From Prosapia bicincta (lineage: Eukaryota > Arthropoda > Insecta > Hemiptera > Cercopidae), in NCBI GenBank assembly GCA_036971475.1, contig JBAIZL010000002.1, forward strand, positions 46,489,229-46,553,228: DNA of 64,000 nucleotides, given 5' to 3'. Positions 1 to 12,062 of the stretch are shown piece after piece. The notes beneath the pieces are model-generated. The model saw only the letters and a program-made list of their open reading frames with translations. It did no database searches and was not told the origin of the DNA. The position numbers and the translations under genes are program-made. Every line of letters begins with the position of its first letter. The stretch's first letter is position 1.

Positions 1-99
<99 letters not shown>

Positions 100-202
100 T
101 TGTGTGTGTGTGTGTGTGTGTGTTTGTGTGTATGTTTGTGCGTGTATGTTTGTGTGTGTATGTTTGTGTGTGTATGTTTGTGTGTGTGTGTGTGTGTGTG
201 TG

Positions 203-294
<92 letters not shown>

Positions 295-297
295 CTG
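1..297. repeat. (GT)n microsatellite, truncated by window edge
   Basis: Nearly pure GT dinucleotides with scattered TATGTTT interruptions, ending in a short CGCGCGCG run at about 287-295. The tract starts before the window. Cys-Val reading frames across it are artefacts of the repeat. Confidence 0.97.
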
Positions 298-1732
298 TAC
301 ACTATGTTATTTGATCAATGTTATGCTCTTTCATTACATTTCTACAAATTAGCTACTTGCAATTTTTAAATTTAAAATACAGTATTTATTTACCCGACAT
401 TATAAATGTAATACCTATATCAATATAGCAATCTGTATTTGAGTTTTCTAATTCCAATAAAGATTTTAGATATTTATTTGCTTAAAAATATTTTCTAGTC
501 TAAGCATTTTCTCACTTTAACTATTTTTTTATTGTATATTTTACATAATTTCTTTTAATATTACATAAAATATTATCTTTTCAAAATGGTAATATCCTTT
601 TTTTAATACAAACATATAATTTAACAAACTTACATTACTGGAATGTTTGCGTCTTATTGAAAAGCTGAGTTATATTAGATACTTTACAACAATTTTACAA
701 TATAATATTATTTTTAATTGTTTTACCTAACCAGAATCAACAGGTAATCAATGATTTTCATAGCTCTTTAATTGCAAACGTAGAATACTTTTACGGTAAA
801 GCTTTTTTCTTAAATAGGACATATCGATATTATGAGAAAAATGTTTCAAAGAGATCTAATTATAATAGACATACCCTTAATATATCCAATGTAGCCTTGT
901 GCCAAGTGCAGTATGATTTATTACTAAAACAATATTTATTATAACATTACCTATTCGACCATTTATTGTAACAAAACAACGTTGCAGCACTATCAAAGTT
1001 AATTAAACATAGACAACTAACACTGTATCTTTGTCTTATAACTTAACCTTTATTAAAAAACGGTGAAATATCGAAAAGGTATTGTAAATTATATCAGTAA
1101 CAATAAATGTGGAAGCATGTTGTAATAATTGTACATTTATTGAAATTAACGGGGAAACTGTAGTAAATAATTAAGCCTAGTACCGTCCTTAGGAAAATTA
1201 CTTCACAGAGCGTGAGAAAATGAACATGCAATAATATACAAGAAATTATGAATGAATAATGTAAATGACAGGGAAAGGAAGAAAGAAAATTACAGAGAAA
1301 TTTATGTAAATAATTGAAAGGATGCCAATATAGAGGAAGAGGTAGCCCATAATTCCTGAACGGAAGGGTCTAAATTACAATTTAGGTGTAAAGCCCTTTT
1401 AGGTATTGCACGTAATGTTTTATCTGTATTTAGATTAAATATGAACTTCTTGTAATGTGATATATTGAATACTTAGGTAAAAAGATAGGAAACATTATTC
1501 TGGGATTTTATAAATCTCAATTTTAACTGTAGCTTTAATGGCATGTTCTATGCTTTACTACTAATATTGCTCTCTCACCAAGATTTCCCTAATCTAAACT
1601 CACATCAATCAAGCATTATCTACAAATTAATGTTAAAGAATATTTCTTTTAAAGATTATAGGTACAGTAATTAACTAGCTAAAACAGGGTAATAAAATTC
1701 AAGTAAATTCAGTCCGTCTCTTCGTCTACCTC
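298..1732. other. A+T-rich DNA with no recognised feature
   Basis: I see no long reading frame, RNA gene or transposon motif here. Confidence 0.6.
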
Positions 1733-1784
1733 TCTTACTCTCTCTCTCTCTCTCTCTCTCCTTATATATATATATATATATAAA
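1733..1784. repeat. (CT)n(TA)n microsatellite at the PLE edge
   Basis: A CT run of about 28 bp is followed by a TA run that passes directly into the left end of the Penelope-like element. The second family member at 56844 also abuts a TA run at the same end. Confidence 0.9.
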
Positions 1785-1863
1785 TATAAAATACGTTTTC
1801 TTGTTTAATAAATTAAAACAACATAGGTTATTCAAATACAAGAATATTTATTATTTTATATCC
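1777..1863 (+). repeat. PLE left terminal inverted repeat
   Basis: Starts TATATAAATATAAAATACG and ends ATATTTATTATTTTATATCC. It is nearly identical to the reverse complement of 4723-4811, differing mainly in a central A-rich run. Confidence 0.9.
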
Positions 1864-1868
1864 AAAGC

Positions 1869-1900
1869 TTTTCGTTGGCAAACAGTACCAACATCATCAG
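1869..1900 (-). other. Hammerhead-ribozyme-like core at the PLE 3' end
   Basis: On the minus strand, CTGATGA (1900-1894) is followed by GTTGG, a 9 nt loop, CCAAC and then GAAA (1873-1870). This resembles the conserved hammerhead core, with a 5 bp stem II plus one extra U. Hammerheads are known in PLE terminal repeats. I could not find a convincing stem III or cleavage triplet, so activity is doubtful. The related copy near 56950 has lost both core motifs. Confidence 0.4.
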
Positions 1901-2133
1901 GAATGAAAATTACAATAATGTAAGCTATAGGCCTAAAACATATGTTTAATTAGAAATAGAATTGTTGCTAAATTTATACAAATTGCCAAATTTATTTTGT
2001 TGCTGTAACATTATAGACATTGAATATAGTATCAAATTTAGAATGTATTTGTATTTGTTCTTTTATTAATTTAATAATATTATTGTGTTTATATATTTCG
2101 AATGCTTCATATATATTCATTCTTAATACCTAA

Positions 2134-2612
2134 TTAATTTCTTTCGCCATATTTTCTAATCATATTTTCTATATTTGGAAATTGGTGCTTATTATTAATA
2201 CAATGATTTGCGAAATTTGATTTATATATTTCTGGATTAATATAGGCATTTAAATGTTCTTTATATCTTTCTTTCAATTTTTTCTTGGTTTGACCTATAT
2301 AAGCTTTATTACAATTTTCGCATTCTAATTTATAAACACCACCTTTTTCATGCATATTAATTGTTTTATTATTGTTATTTATTATGTTTATTATTTTGTT
2401 ATTAGTTTTGTATGCAATTTTGATATTTGTATTTTTAAATAATTTGGTGATATTTTTTATTTCGTGGCCTATAAATAAAAATGAAGTAAATATTGTATTA
2501 TTATTATTATTATTGCAAATAAAATTATTATTGTGTTTATTAAAAATATTATAATTAAGTTTGTCAACAGTTTTCTTTTTATAACCGTTTTCTAATGCAA
2601 TTTGATAAATAA
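2134..2612 (-). pseudogene. PLE linker and GIY-YIG endonuclease (C-terminal part)
   Basis: This frame is open for about 160 codons, from roughly 2612 down to the stop at 2134. After a short linker with a run of Asn codons come the motif IAYKTNN and then GGVYKLECENCNKAYIGQT. These are the PLE zinc/GIY-YIG signature: the VY and YIG motifs, a Cys-x2-Cys pair, and the downstream KERYKEH helix. The domain nicks target DNA for insertion. It is out of frame with the RT segment upstream because of a shift near 2605. Taken alone the endonuclease segment is undamaged, and it ends at a natural-looking position. Confidence 0.85.
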
Positions 2613-3608
2613 TGTTTTTTCTTTTATTTTATTTTCTTCATTCATGGGTATTTTATGCATCCTATATAATAAGTTATATAAAGCAGCCATTTTTTGATTA
2701 TATGAATGATTAGAATTATTTGGTATAATTTGGTTTGTCAAAGTTGGTTTACGGTATATCATATATTCAAATTTTTCATTTTTTCTTATTATTGATAAAT
2801 CTAGAAAATTTATTTTGTTATTTGTTTCAATTTCATAATTAAATTTGATTTTATTATTAATTTTATTTATTTTATCCAAAATATTTGTTAAATTTATATT
2901 ATTATTGTTTGATATATACATTCTATCATCTACATAGCGAACCCAATAACCATTTTTATCATATATTTTTATAATTTCATTAATTTTATTATGTAATTGT
3001 TGTAAAAATATTTCAGATAATATATTTGATAATGGCTAGCCCATAGCAAGCCCATCTTCTTGTTTATAAATTTTGTCATTGTATGAAAAATAATTTTGAT
3101 TTAATATTATTTTGAGTGTATTTAAAATTTCTAATGTTAATTTTTTACCTTTCTCATGTTCTAATTTAGATTTTATAATTTCAAGAGTTTCTTTTATAGG
3201 TATGTTTGTATACATATTTTTTATATCTAATGATATTAATTTTGTATTTTCATTAATTTTAATTGCATTTAGTTTTTCAATAAGATTAATAGAATTTATG
3301 ATAGTATGATTATTATTTAGTTCTATTTTCTCTTTAAGAATATTTACCATAACATTTGATATTTTATAAAATGGAGCATTTATGAAATTTATTAATGGTC
3401 TTATTGGTTTATCTATTTTATGTAATTTCACAAGTCCATTCAATATTGGAATTTTTGGATTATCATTTATGTAGTTGCTAATTTTATTTTTATTGAATAA
3501 TTTATATGAAGATTTTACTATATTTTTTATTTTATTTTGAAATTTATTTGTAGGATCTTTATGTATTTGACAAAATTGATTATCATTTATGTATTTTTCT
3601 GTATTTGG
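2592..3608 (-). pseudogene. PLE reverse transcriptase core, one in-frame stop
   Basis: One continuous frame with a single TAG at 3036-3038. Motifs in order are GLVKLHK and RPL (fingers), SLDIKNMYTNIP (palm motif A, catalytic Asp), GLAMG-stop-PLS (motif B) and RYVDD at about 2930 (motif C, both catalytic Asp present). The stop replaces one residue of the MGxPLS loop. Internal Met codons after the stop are not starts. Upstream the frame is closed by TAA (3609-3611), and the preceding PLE residues lie in another frame, which marks a frameshift near 3605. The order and spacing match Penelope-type RT rather than LINE or LTR RT. Confidence 0.88.
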
Positions 3609-4005
3609 TTATGTGCTCATTTTTATCAATAATGACAATAGCATTACTTTTATCTGCCTTTACTGTAATAAGATTATTATTTTGTAATTTTTGTTTTAAA
3701 TCTTTAATTTCTAAATATTGTTTCTTATGTGTTTTATTAACTGTATTTTTTTAAATCAATTTTTTAATTTCATAAGCTGCTTCGATTCAGGTATTTTCTT
3801 GTAAGCTTGTACTTAGTTTACTAATAGCTAGTTCTGTATCTATTATAATATTATTATTTATGTCTGTTTTTATATTGGTTTTATTGTTTTCAAGTAGTTT
3901 TGTTTCATTATTATTAAATCCAGTATTTGATAGATTAACTACATTAGGGTGAAAATTATGATATTTAATTTCAGGTACATCTTTTATTTGTTTTTCTAAC
4001 TTCAA
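3609..4005 (-). pseudogene. PLE region upstream of RT
   Basis: Contains VVNLSNTGFNNNETKLL, which fits the conserved 'NLS...E..LL' block before the PLE RT, then DTELAISKL, and, after stops at 3787-3789 (TGA) and about 3751 (TAA), ADKSNAIVIIDK. The latter is the PLE 'ADKGN.VVIMDK' motif. Everything is in one frame down to about 3605, where a frameshift separates it from the RT core. Confidence 0.75.
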
Positions 4006-4146
4006 ATCTTTAAGTGTTTGTTTATTCTATTTATTTTTATATTTTTTATTTTATTTATAAATAAATTGATTTTATTATATTTTCTTCCCATTTTATGGTA
4101 TGCATAATAGAAGCTAATTTTATATGTAGCTTATATATTTCAATCG

Positions 4147-4401
4147 TTAAAATATTTTTCTTTTGATACCAGTTTTTAATTTCATTCTTAACCCATAATT
4201 TATCAGCTTATTTACATGTTTTTGAGCTATATTATTTTTGTTTTTTATTGTAATTTTTGCGTATTTTGGAATTATATTATTTATAATACATTGTTTATTA
4301 AAGTATATATTACAGTTTGTATTCAGTAGTTGAATTTTACGTCTTTTAAATAAATTAATGTCTTTTGTTAAGGCAACATTACAATTATTAATAGAAATCA
4401 T
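4147..4401 (-). pseudogene. PLE amino-terminal segment
   Basis: An 84-codon frame containing IINNIIPKYAKI, which resembles the '...iiPkfl.i' element near the start of PLE proteins. It begins about 320 bp inside the right terminal repeat, a plausible start region. No stop-free link to the next coding block (3609-4005) exists, so the join is broken near 4010-4150. Confidence 0.55.
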
Positions 4402-4722
4402 TTTAAAATATATTAGTATAAAATAGACTGTATTATATTGGAAATATTTGCTTCTAGTTGTATATTATAAAATATTTGTTTGATCCAGTATCAACTTGTA
4501 AAGATGAAAAATCTTCAGTATAATTACTTTAGAAATGATAAAAATTATATATCTTGAGTTGTTTAAAATATCTTTTTCAAATATATACTATATATGTAAT
4601 AATGCACTCAATTCTAGATATTTGATCGATTAATCAGTATGTTAAATATTAAATATGTTATCAAAATGTTTTTGAATTAATAATCAAGTCAAAAGTATAT
4701 ATTATTATTATTTTATATTGAA

Positions 4723-4811
4723 GGATATAAAATAATAAATATTCTTGTATTTGAATAACCTATGTTTTTTTTTAAAATTATTAAACAAGAAAACGTATTT
4801 TATATTTATAT
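4723..4811 (-). repeat. PLE right terminal inverted repeat
   Basis: Reverse complement of the left repeat (1777-1863). Homology stops at the GGATAT inner edge, so the hammerhead-like segment is present only at the left (3') end. Confidence 0.9.
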
Positions 4812-7800
4812 AAAATTAACCTTACAGGGTTATATAAAAATGGTTGTGCAATCAATATAAGTGTTATAATTGTAGGTTGGATTTGAGACTTGATTAATAA
4901 TTCAAATGGAGAAATATAAAGTGGTGTTTGAGAACAAAGCATTCTATACACTCTCTAATAAATACATTTCGGCAAATGAAAACGAGTTTTTAAAGTTTTA
5001 CAGTGATAGCCCAAGTATTTCCCATAAGATGATTTATACAGTGCCTGGGTATTTGGTGTAACAACAGCTGTTGTGTATAATGCCTAGGTATTTCTTATAA
5101 TTTCAGCTGTTGTGTATGTTTAGGTATTGCCAAATGTCCCTCAGAAATGTTGCATTGGTCTCGTTTTCTTCTATGAACAAGAGGTATATGAAAATTATCA
5201 GTTTTCGCAAACTCTTACTAATTTTTTATCTGCGTTTATAAAAACTATATATTTTACTTGATTCATCCCTATAGAAATTAATAATCACGAGTAATATATA
5301 AATATAATTTATAAGAAAATCACATTAACTGTCCAAAACAAAACTAACTTAGAAGAGCATATACATCTACTATTCGAGAGAATAATCTTAGGTAAATATT
5401 TATTAGTGGAAATGATTTTTTTCATACATACATATATAATCGCAAATAGTAAATAAATAAAGCAATTTATTTATACGAAGTTGTTTGAAAACATCATTTT
5501 CATCAATATTTCATAAGGGGATTGCTTACGATACTTTGTTTCATATGCATTATGATATTTCCATTTTTAAGACAGCAGGTGAACTATATGTTAATTGACA
5601 GAGTGTAAATAGACCAAGCTTTTACTACATAGTAAAAATAATAATAATTATTATTATTATTCCTAGTTTTATTAAGTACTCTAGATTATTCTTGTACTCA
5701 CTCTCATAATTTTAAAATACGTTTTCATTAGAAAGAGACAATGAAATATTACAAATTTACTTTTAACCTAAATTACACAATGATTGGATCCGTCTTCTCC
5801 GGCATTTTGTAACTTCTGTAGTTTATCAATACATGGTTCAGTTTTCGTTTCAATAATCTCAGGATTTGTTGATCCAAATGTTTTTCTTTTCAAGTGATTT
5901 ACAAATTTCATAAATACAGGTTTATATTTCCACTGTGTACTTTTTATGATTGGTTAATTGGGGATACATTTTATTAGTGTTGTAAGGAGCTCAGTTAATG
6001 TTATATTGAAAACTACGTAACAATTTTCGTTAACAAAACAAACTGATTTTTACTTGTATTTGTAACAAATTTAGTCATTTATTTAAGTGCTTTCAGTAGT
6101 CCTTAATGAGAAAAAATAACAGTTTGGTCTTTACAGTTTTCAGTTTTATATATTGTTTTATATAATTAATATAAATCTAATAAAGTATAGTTCTACATAA
6201 ATCATTTTATAGTGGAAGAAGATAGTTATCGATCTTTATAATTTTTTTTTTTTTTTTTAATTTATTTGTTATAAACTGCAACTAAAATAAATCCTATCTA
6301 GCAGCTTGCTTTCTGATGGAGATTACAATGTTCGTCTTGTTCCAGTGAACGAGACTAACTTAATGTTGCACTGGAGTCAAGTCAAAAGGTGCCTATCTTT
6401 ATAAATAAATCAAAAATATAACATAAATAGTAATAATTTCAATTATGGCCAGTCTTGTTTTAATTTACTAACAATTAAGTGATATTTCGGACTAGTGTAT
6501 TTAACTTAAAATATTTGTGGGATTTAATTTCAAAAGAAATCGAAAAATTATACATGAGCAATTCGATCCGTGTAAATGGTATTTATAAAATAATTTATTG
6601 ACTATAATATATAATAAGAATATCAAGTTAAAGAAAAACTAAATACAACAATTAAGGATGAGTACTAGATTTATGATTTGATAACGTTTTGGTGCTAACG
6701 TTTAGGATACGAAAACCTCAGAAAAATAAATTCAAAATGAAAAAATAATTTAGGCCCAGATGCAAACAATATAATTTTCAATAACCATATAATTAGAAAC
6801 AACTAGTATTAGAAAATCAAGGACACACTATGAGGCAGTAGGAAGTAGGGATACTACAAAGATTGTACATAAACAATAACCAGAGGTAGAAGCAAAAGGT
6901 GTTGTTTCTAAATTGCTCTTTCTCTTCACTGAAGCAACTCCAAGAAGAAAGTTCTGATTCGTGTCAGCATTCTTAATAGGTGAATGAGCATTCTGTAAGT
7001 TATAATTTTAAAAAGCTCTTATTACCAATGTAAAATAACATTAGATATAATAACATATTATCGAACTAGAGTTATTTCATTATGGATAGAATTATAAAAA
7101 CTAATTCACAAGTGGGATCAAATATAAAGAGAAAAACCCCAACATTCTATGCTTTGTCCCTGTCTCTCGCTACCTACCTACCAATTAAAGGTTAAATGTA
7201 GGTGGGGTTTTGTAAAATAAATATCTCATCTTCATAAATAATATAATTGAATAATTTTAGTTTAATTACAACTATAAATGTCATTGTATGGGATAGCTAT
7301 TGCTATTTCAAGTATACTTATATTTATATTATTTCTAATATTATCATCTACAATCAGGTCAAATTTATGGTTCGGTAACGACTCTGTAATTGTTGAACTT
7401 CTGATTTTACCACTTCAACTTTAACATACGTAAAACAAGAAAGAGTGTTCCTCAAAGAATATATTATGTTTGTACTAATCCAGATTATTATTTGTGATAA
7501 AACATACATTTTAATGAAGAAATCATTTTCAGTTTAAAATAAATCAGAGCAATGTTGATATACATTAAAGGAAATATAAAAATATTTTAAAACCAATATT
7601 AACAAATATGTTCCTCAATAACACAGGTTTAGCATTATATATATATATAATTTTATTTTAGTTTTTTTTATTAAATTCAATACCTCTTTATTATACCTAA
7701 TCAAAATAGTACAGTTTATTGCAGAGTAATGAAAATAAGAATTATTTTTTTTAAAACATAATTTAATTTTAAACCTAGTCATGCAATCAATTTACCATTC

Positions 7801-8889
7801 AATTTTTAAAAATGAGATCTACCACAATTTTAAATTACACCACGATTCAATAAGATATTATTAGTGTAACGAAAAAGCTATTCCTTTATTTTAAAAATGC
7901 TTCCTCTGTTTATGGAAATTACCTTGAAATATTAGGAAGAAAATATTAGCTGATGTTTCTGAACTTGCCTTCTTCTCGTAAACTTTAAATTTCCAGCGTC
8001 TCGAACAATCGTTTTGAAAGCGTTTATGTCTTCGTCACTGTACTTACAAGTTTTAGGTCATGAATAAGTAAATCAACCTGAACACTTCTCATAGTAAAGC
8101 TTGGATTTATGATACAGATTGCACACAGTTCTTACACAGAGCTTTATCAACATATGCTTTTATAATAGTACATATAATAATTCTTAGAACACATTTTATA
8201 AGTTTTGTACACAATTTATTGCTTACGATTTTAAGAAAATTTCAACAATAGTTATAACTTTTCAGTTCCTATTCTGACATTGATTACAACCCATATAAAT
8301 ATGTCTGGGCTATTATTTCTACTAAGAAACAAAAATATTTGATTTTATTGAGGGCATATAAAAAATTGTATAACTTTAGTAATATCCTTGTAATGATAGA
8401 GAGAATACATTTCTTGAAAACGATTAACATTGAAAGTAGGCTAACATTTAAATTTATTCAGTTTCGAAATTAAACACATGTAATAAACTAGTGCGATTGA
8501 TCATAATTTCCTCCACTTAACAGTTGATATATTATTTATTTTGTTTAAAATCTAAGATTGTCTTTTTTCTAGCTGATAATAAGCTACTAGGAAATAAACT
8601 TTCTGGTAATTTCCTTAGTGTGAGTTTTTCTCTTCAGTTTTAACCAAAATTCTTTTAATATCTGCTTTAAGGAAAGTTATAAAATGTGACAATGACAAAT
8701 ATTGCAATACATTATTTTAATAAATAATACAGTATAAAGCGTATTTGCAGACAACCTTCAGTCCTAAGTAAAACCCCTCTATAAAGTAAAGATATGAGTA
8801 ATTATTCGAGAGTGTTTTACAAAATCAGATTTAAGGTCATCAACCATAATTCCGTCCCTGCATCCTCGAGGCATTTTTACTGTAGTTTC
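4812..8889. other. A+T-rich DNA, no gene recognised
   Basis: Apart from a short tandem repeat at 5042-5131 and a T run at 6241-6258, I see no reading frame or transposon motif that I can support. Confidence 0.55.
5042..5131. repeat. 39 bp tandem repeat, about 2.3 copies
   Basis: Units begin TGCCTGGGTATTT (5042), TGCCTAGGTATTT (5081) and a partial TTAGGTATT (about 5120). Each contains CAGCTGTTGTGTAT. Confidence 0.7.
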
Positions 8890-9148
8890 CTTCTACACTT
8901 GTTGAAACTTGTGAGCAGCCTATATTTCATTTGCAAAATCTTATTACTCGTACATGTACAATTCGTACAGTAGGAATGCATATAATTAAATACTAGGTTA
9001 TTTTTCAAATAGCTGTTATATATTGAGAACTCGCCACTGAATTCGTAATAGAACCCTAATTTATTATTGGCTCATCGTGAAGCTTATTTACTTTATTTCT
9101 CTCTGTCTGTCTGTCTGTCTCTCTCTCTTTCTCCCTGTCTCTTCCTCC

Positions 9149-9238
<90 letters not shown>

Positions 9239-9540
9239 CCAAATCTCTTAATATTAGTTCAACTTATACAAAAATGTTTAAATTCCGAGTATGTTAATTA
9301 TCCTGATATTCTATAAAACATATAATCGACTGAAACTGAGCCTCACAATGAGCAAATAATTAACTAGGGTTCTATTACAAAATCTGTCTCACGTTCTCAA
9401 TATGTAGTAGCTGTTTGAAAAATAATCTAATATTTAATTACATACATCCGTACTGTACGATTTTTACAAGAACGAGTATTAGTAACTAAAACATTTTCGT
9501 TTCTTTTTAGCTACAAATATTCTTCGTGTTTGGTTGTAGA
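8890..9540. mobile_element. MITE-like long imperfect palindrome
   Basis: The arm 8945-9085 matches the reverse complement of about 9335-9485. Shared landmarks include TTTTTCAAA.AGCT, TATTGAGAAC, GTAATAGAACCCTA and GCTCAT.GTGA. Weaker similarity extends outward to about 8890 and 9540. The centre is a (CTGT)n(CT)n(TA)n microsatellite. No coding capacity is seen. A non-autonomous DNA element with long inverted arms is the likeliest reading; a local inverted duplication is the alternative. Confidence 0.7.
9101..9236. repeat. Compound (CTGT)n(CT)n(TA)n microsatellite
   Basis: Lies at the centre of the 8890-9540 palindrome. Confidence 0.95.
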
Positions 9541-9543
9541 AAG

Positions 9544-9549
<6 letters not shown>

Positions 9550-9631
<82 letters not shown>
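9550..9631. repeat. (TA)n(TG)n microsatellite
   Basis: About 62 bp of TA followed by about 20 bp of TG. Confidence 0.95.
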
Positions 9632-9850
9632 ATCTATATAGATATAGAATCAAATAAAAATGTTTTATAAAACGCAAATAAATTATTTTTACAATTTATT
9701 TTCTTGTCACATGCCATTTAAATAAGCATATAATATGACATGTTAAATAGGAGTGTTATATGCCAATTGTAATAGGTGTTGAGTGTGTTTTTCTCTCTCT
9801 CTCTCCATATATATATATATAAGAATATTTACGAAACCCCATCCCGGAAG

Positions 9851-9984
9851 CTTTTCATCAAAGTAATATAGCGATAGCGATAACTTCAAGAGCTACGTAC
9901 ACTGACAACAGCTAAAACATCACCGACCGTCAGTGCTGTTAGCTATTGTACTTGAGAGTATCAATACGTTATATTGATGAAAAG
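9851..9984. repeat. Imperfect inverted repeat
   Basis: CTTTTCATCAA at 9851 pairs with TTGATGAAAAG at about 9974-9984. Inner segments (ACTGACAACAGCT and CAGTGCTGTTAGCT) pair partially. It may be a small foldback element. A (CT)n(TA)n tract at 9791-9822 lies just outside. Confidence 0.5.
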
Positions 9985-10960
9985 TCTCTATTGTGTAGTT
10001 TTAGCAATATTCTGCGTAAAGAAATGTGTGTATATAATAAATACACACTTGTGTAGTCGTATACGAAATAGGAATCGAATGCAATATGTAAGTTTTCAGA
10101 CCACCAAACGCAAAAGTGTCTATTAATCTGTTACAATAATATTTTAATCTTACGTATTGGTTATTAGTACCTAAAGTTAGGCTACCTTCCACCAGAATGC
10201 TTACTTGTTTTACCAGACAGGGATTTCATTACTTACATTCAATGTATATCTCACTGATGATGCCCTAAGCATAAAATTAAACAAGTAAGTGAGCATGTTT
10301 TTAAACTAAAATATAAATATATATAAATATTCAAATAAGATACAAAAATGTATTCTATATATTTCATACATGCACCTAATACAACCATGACCCTAAAAGA
10401 TTCGATAACTACAATGTATATTCAATGTTTAGTAATTTATATAAATAGAAACTTTATGGTGAAGTCACAGACAACAACACGCCACGGATGAAGATTTAAC
10501 ATAATAATAATCCTAAGCAAAGTTTAGGCAGTTACTATTGTTTGATAAGCCATTGTGTAATTTCGACTGAAATTGGTTAAGATATCTCACAATGGAAGTG
10601 TCTGGGCTTGCACCTTGTCGTTTCAAAATTGGAAGTGGAATACATCTGTCAAGCGTTAAGACTCTAGCAACAGAGTTCATTTTTTCCAATATCGTAGGCT
10701 TTTAATTATCATTAAAAATGTTAAAAATCATAATATTCATAAGCTAGTTTAAAAGATACTATTTCTTTTACGAAATTCGTACGTTCATTACAAATAAATA
10801 GTCATAATTCACTATATTTAGCACACTATATAGAAATTACATCTTCAATAAAAGTCTATTTTTAAAGGTATTTTCTTCATATTGTTTACAGACTAATAAA
10901 TTATATTAGTCTGTTTATAATGCCTGCAGAGATCCGCTATTTGTAGGAGTGCATATGGTT
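9985..10960. other. Non-coding DNA with a small inverted repeat
   Basis: TTACTTGTTT (10202-10211) pairs with AAACAAGTAA (10280-10289). Nothing else is recognised. Confidence 0.5.
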
Positions 10961-11758
10961 ACGAAGCCTTGAAGTTGTATAAGGAAATAGTAAAATTAAC
11001 AAAACCACACGCTTTCCCGTATAAAGTGCTCCATTGAGGATATCGTGACCAGCTAGGTACGAAGCCTTGAAGTTGTATAAGGAAATATTAAAATTAACAA
11101 AACTACACGCTTTTCCGTATAAAGTGCTCCATTGAGGATATCGTGACCAGCTAGGTACGAAGCCTTGAAGTTGTATAAGGAAATAGTAAAATTAACAAAA
11201 CCACACGCTTTTCCGTATAAAGTGCTCCATTGAGGATATCGTGACGAGTTATGTACGAAGCCTTGAAGGTGTATAAGGAAATAGTAAAATTAACAAAACC
11301 ACACGCTTTTCCGTATAAAGTACTCCATTGAGGATATCGTGACCAGCTAGGTACGAAGCCTTGAAGTTGTATAAGGAAATATTAAAATTAACAAAACTAC
11401 ACGCTTTTCCGTTTAATAAAGTACTCCATTGAGGATATCGTGACGAGTTATGTACGAAGCCTTGAAGGTGTATAAGGAAATAGTAAAATTAACAAAACCA
11501 CACGCTTTTCCGTATAAAGTACTCCATTGAGGATATCGTGACCAGCTAGGTACGAAGCCTTGAAATTTTATAAGGAAATAATAAAATTAACAAAACTACA
11601 CGCTTTTCCGTTTAATAAAGTACTCCATTGAGGATATCGTGACGAGTTAGGTACGAAGCCTTGAAGATGTATAAGGAAATAGTAAAATTAACAAAACTAC
11701 ACGCTTCTCCTTATAAAGTACTCCTTTGAAGATATCGTGACGAGTTAGGTACGAAGAC
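10961..11758. repeat. 98 bp minisatellite, eight full copies
   Basis: Units starting ACGAAGCCTTGAAG lie at 10961, 11059, 11158, 11255, 11353, 11454, 11552 and 11653, with a ninth partial unit at 11751. Spacing is 97-99 bp, or 101 bp in the two units carrying a 3 bp insertion (GTTTAATAAAGT). Unit ends alternate between GACCAGCTAGGT and GACGAGTTATGT in the middle of the array, giving a dimer periodicity of about 199 bp. Confidence 0.95.
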
Positions 11759-11964
11759 CTATCGTGTTTTCTTGGGAATTGAACTTTAGTTGGCTCAGAG
11801 CGACTGGTCACCTATCGCTATTCCTTGAGAACAAATCACATGAAAATTAATCCCATTTAAAGCTATTATTGTTGAATAGACTTTTAACTTTAATCTAATT
11901 GAACCACATTTTTTGTGTGACAACATAAAATATATTCAGGTGAGTCATTTAATCACGGGTCTGG

Positions 11965-12062
11965 CAAGAGGGGCAAGGCCATCTGGATTTGCTCGGACAG
12001 TAAGGCAGCTCTGAAGGCTATTAAGTGAAGCTGGTGCCAGCTCTAAGCTAATAACATTTGAT
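11965..12062 (+). pseudogene. LINE RNase H fragment
   Basis: IWICSDSKAALKAI (from 11981), followed after a frame change by EAGASSKLI, matches the second half of the RNase H domain of Jockey/I/R1-type LINEs, where the Asp of SDS is catalytic. Only about 100 bp is recognisable. Neighbouring sequence does not extend it. Confidence 0.55.

Larger units (their letters stand above)
1777..4811 (-). mobile_element. Penelope-like retroelement (PLE), decayed
   Basis: A complete-looking 3.0 kb element on the minus strand, bounded by inverted terminal repeats (1777-1863 and 4723-4811). Read on the minus strand, it holds in order the PLE amino-terminal region, the RT core and a carboxy-terminal GIY-YIG endonuclease, which is the known PLE architecture. 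PLEs copy RNA into DNA and insert using the GIY-YIG nuclease. The coding region is broken by in-frame TGA (3787-3789), TAA (about 3751) and TAG (3036-3038), and by frameshifts near 3605 and 2605, so it cannot make protein. Codon choice is extremely A+T-rich, with Asn and Ile runs. Confidence 0.9.

Noticed and set aside
2..369. Cys-Val repeat reading frames at the window start, and similar frames at 41767-42099 and 45004-45294
   Set aside because: They are translations of (GT)n or (CA)n microsatellites.
10202..10289. CTGATGATGCCCTAAGCATAAA enclosed by a 10 bp stem, resembling a hammerhead
   Set aside because: GAAA is replaced by TAAA and no cleavage triplet fits.
10961..11758. Regular repeats as a CRISPR array
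   Set aside because: Units are contiguous 98 bp tandem copies without unique spacers, in a eukaryotic context.
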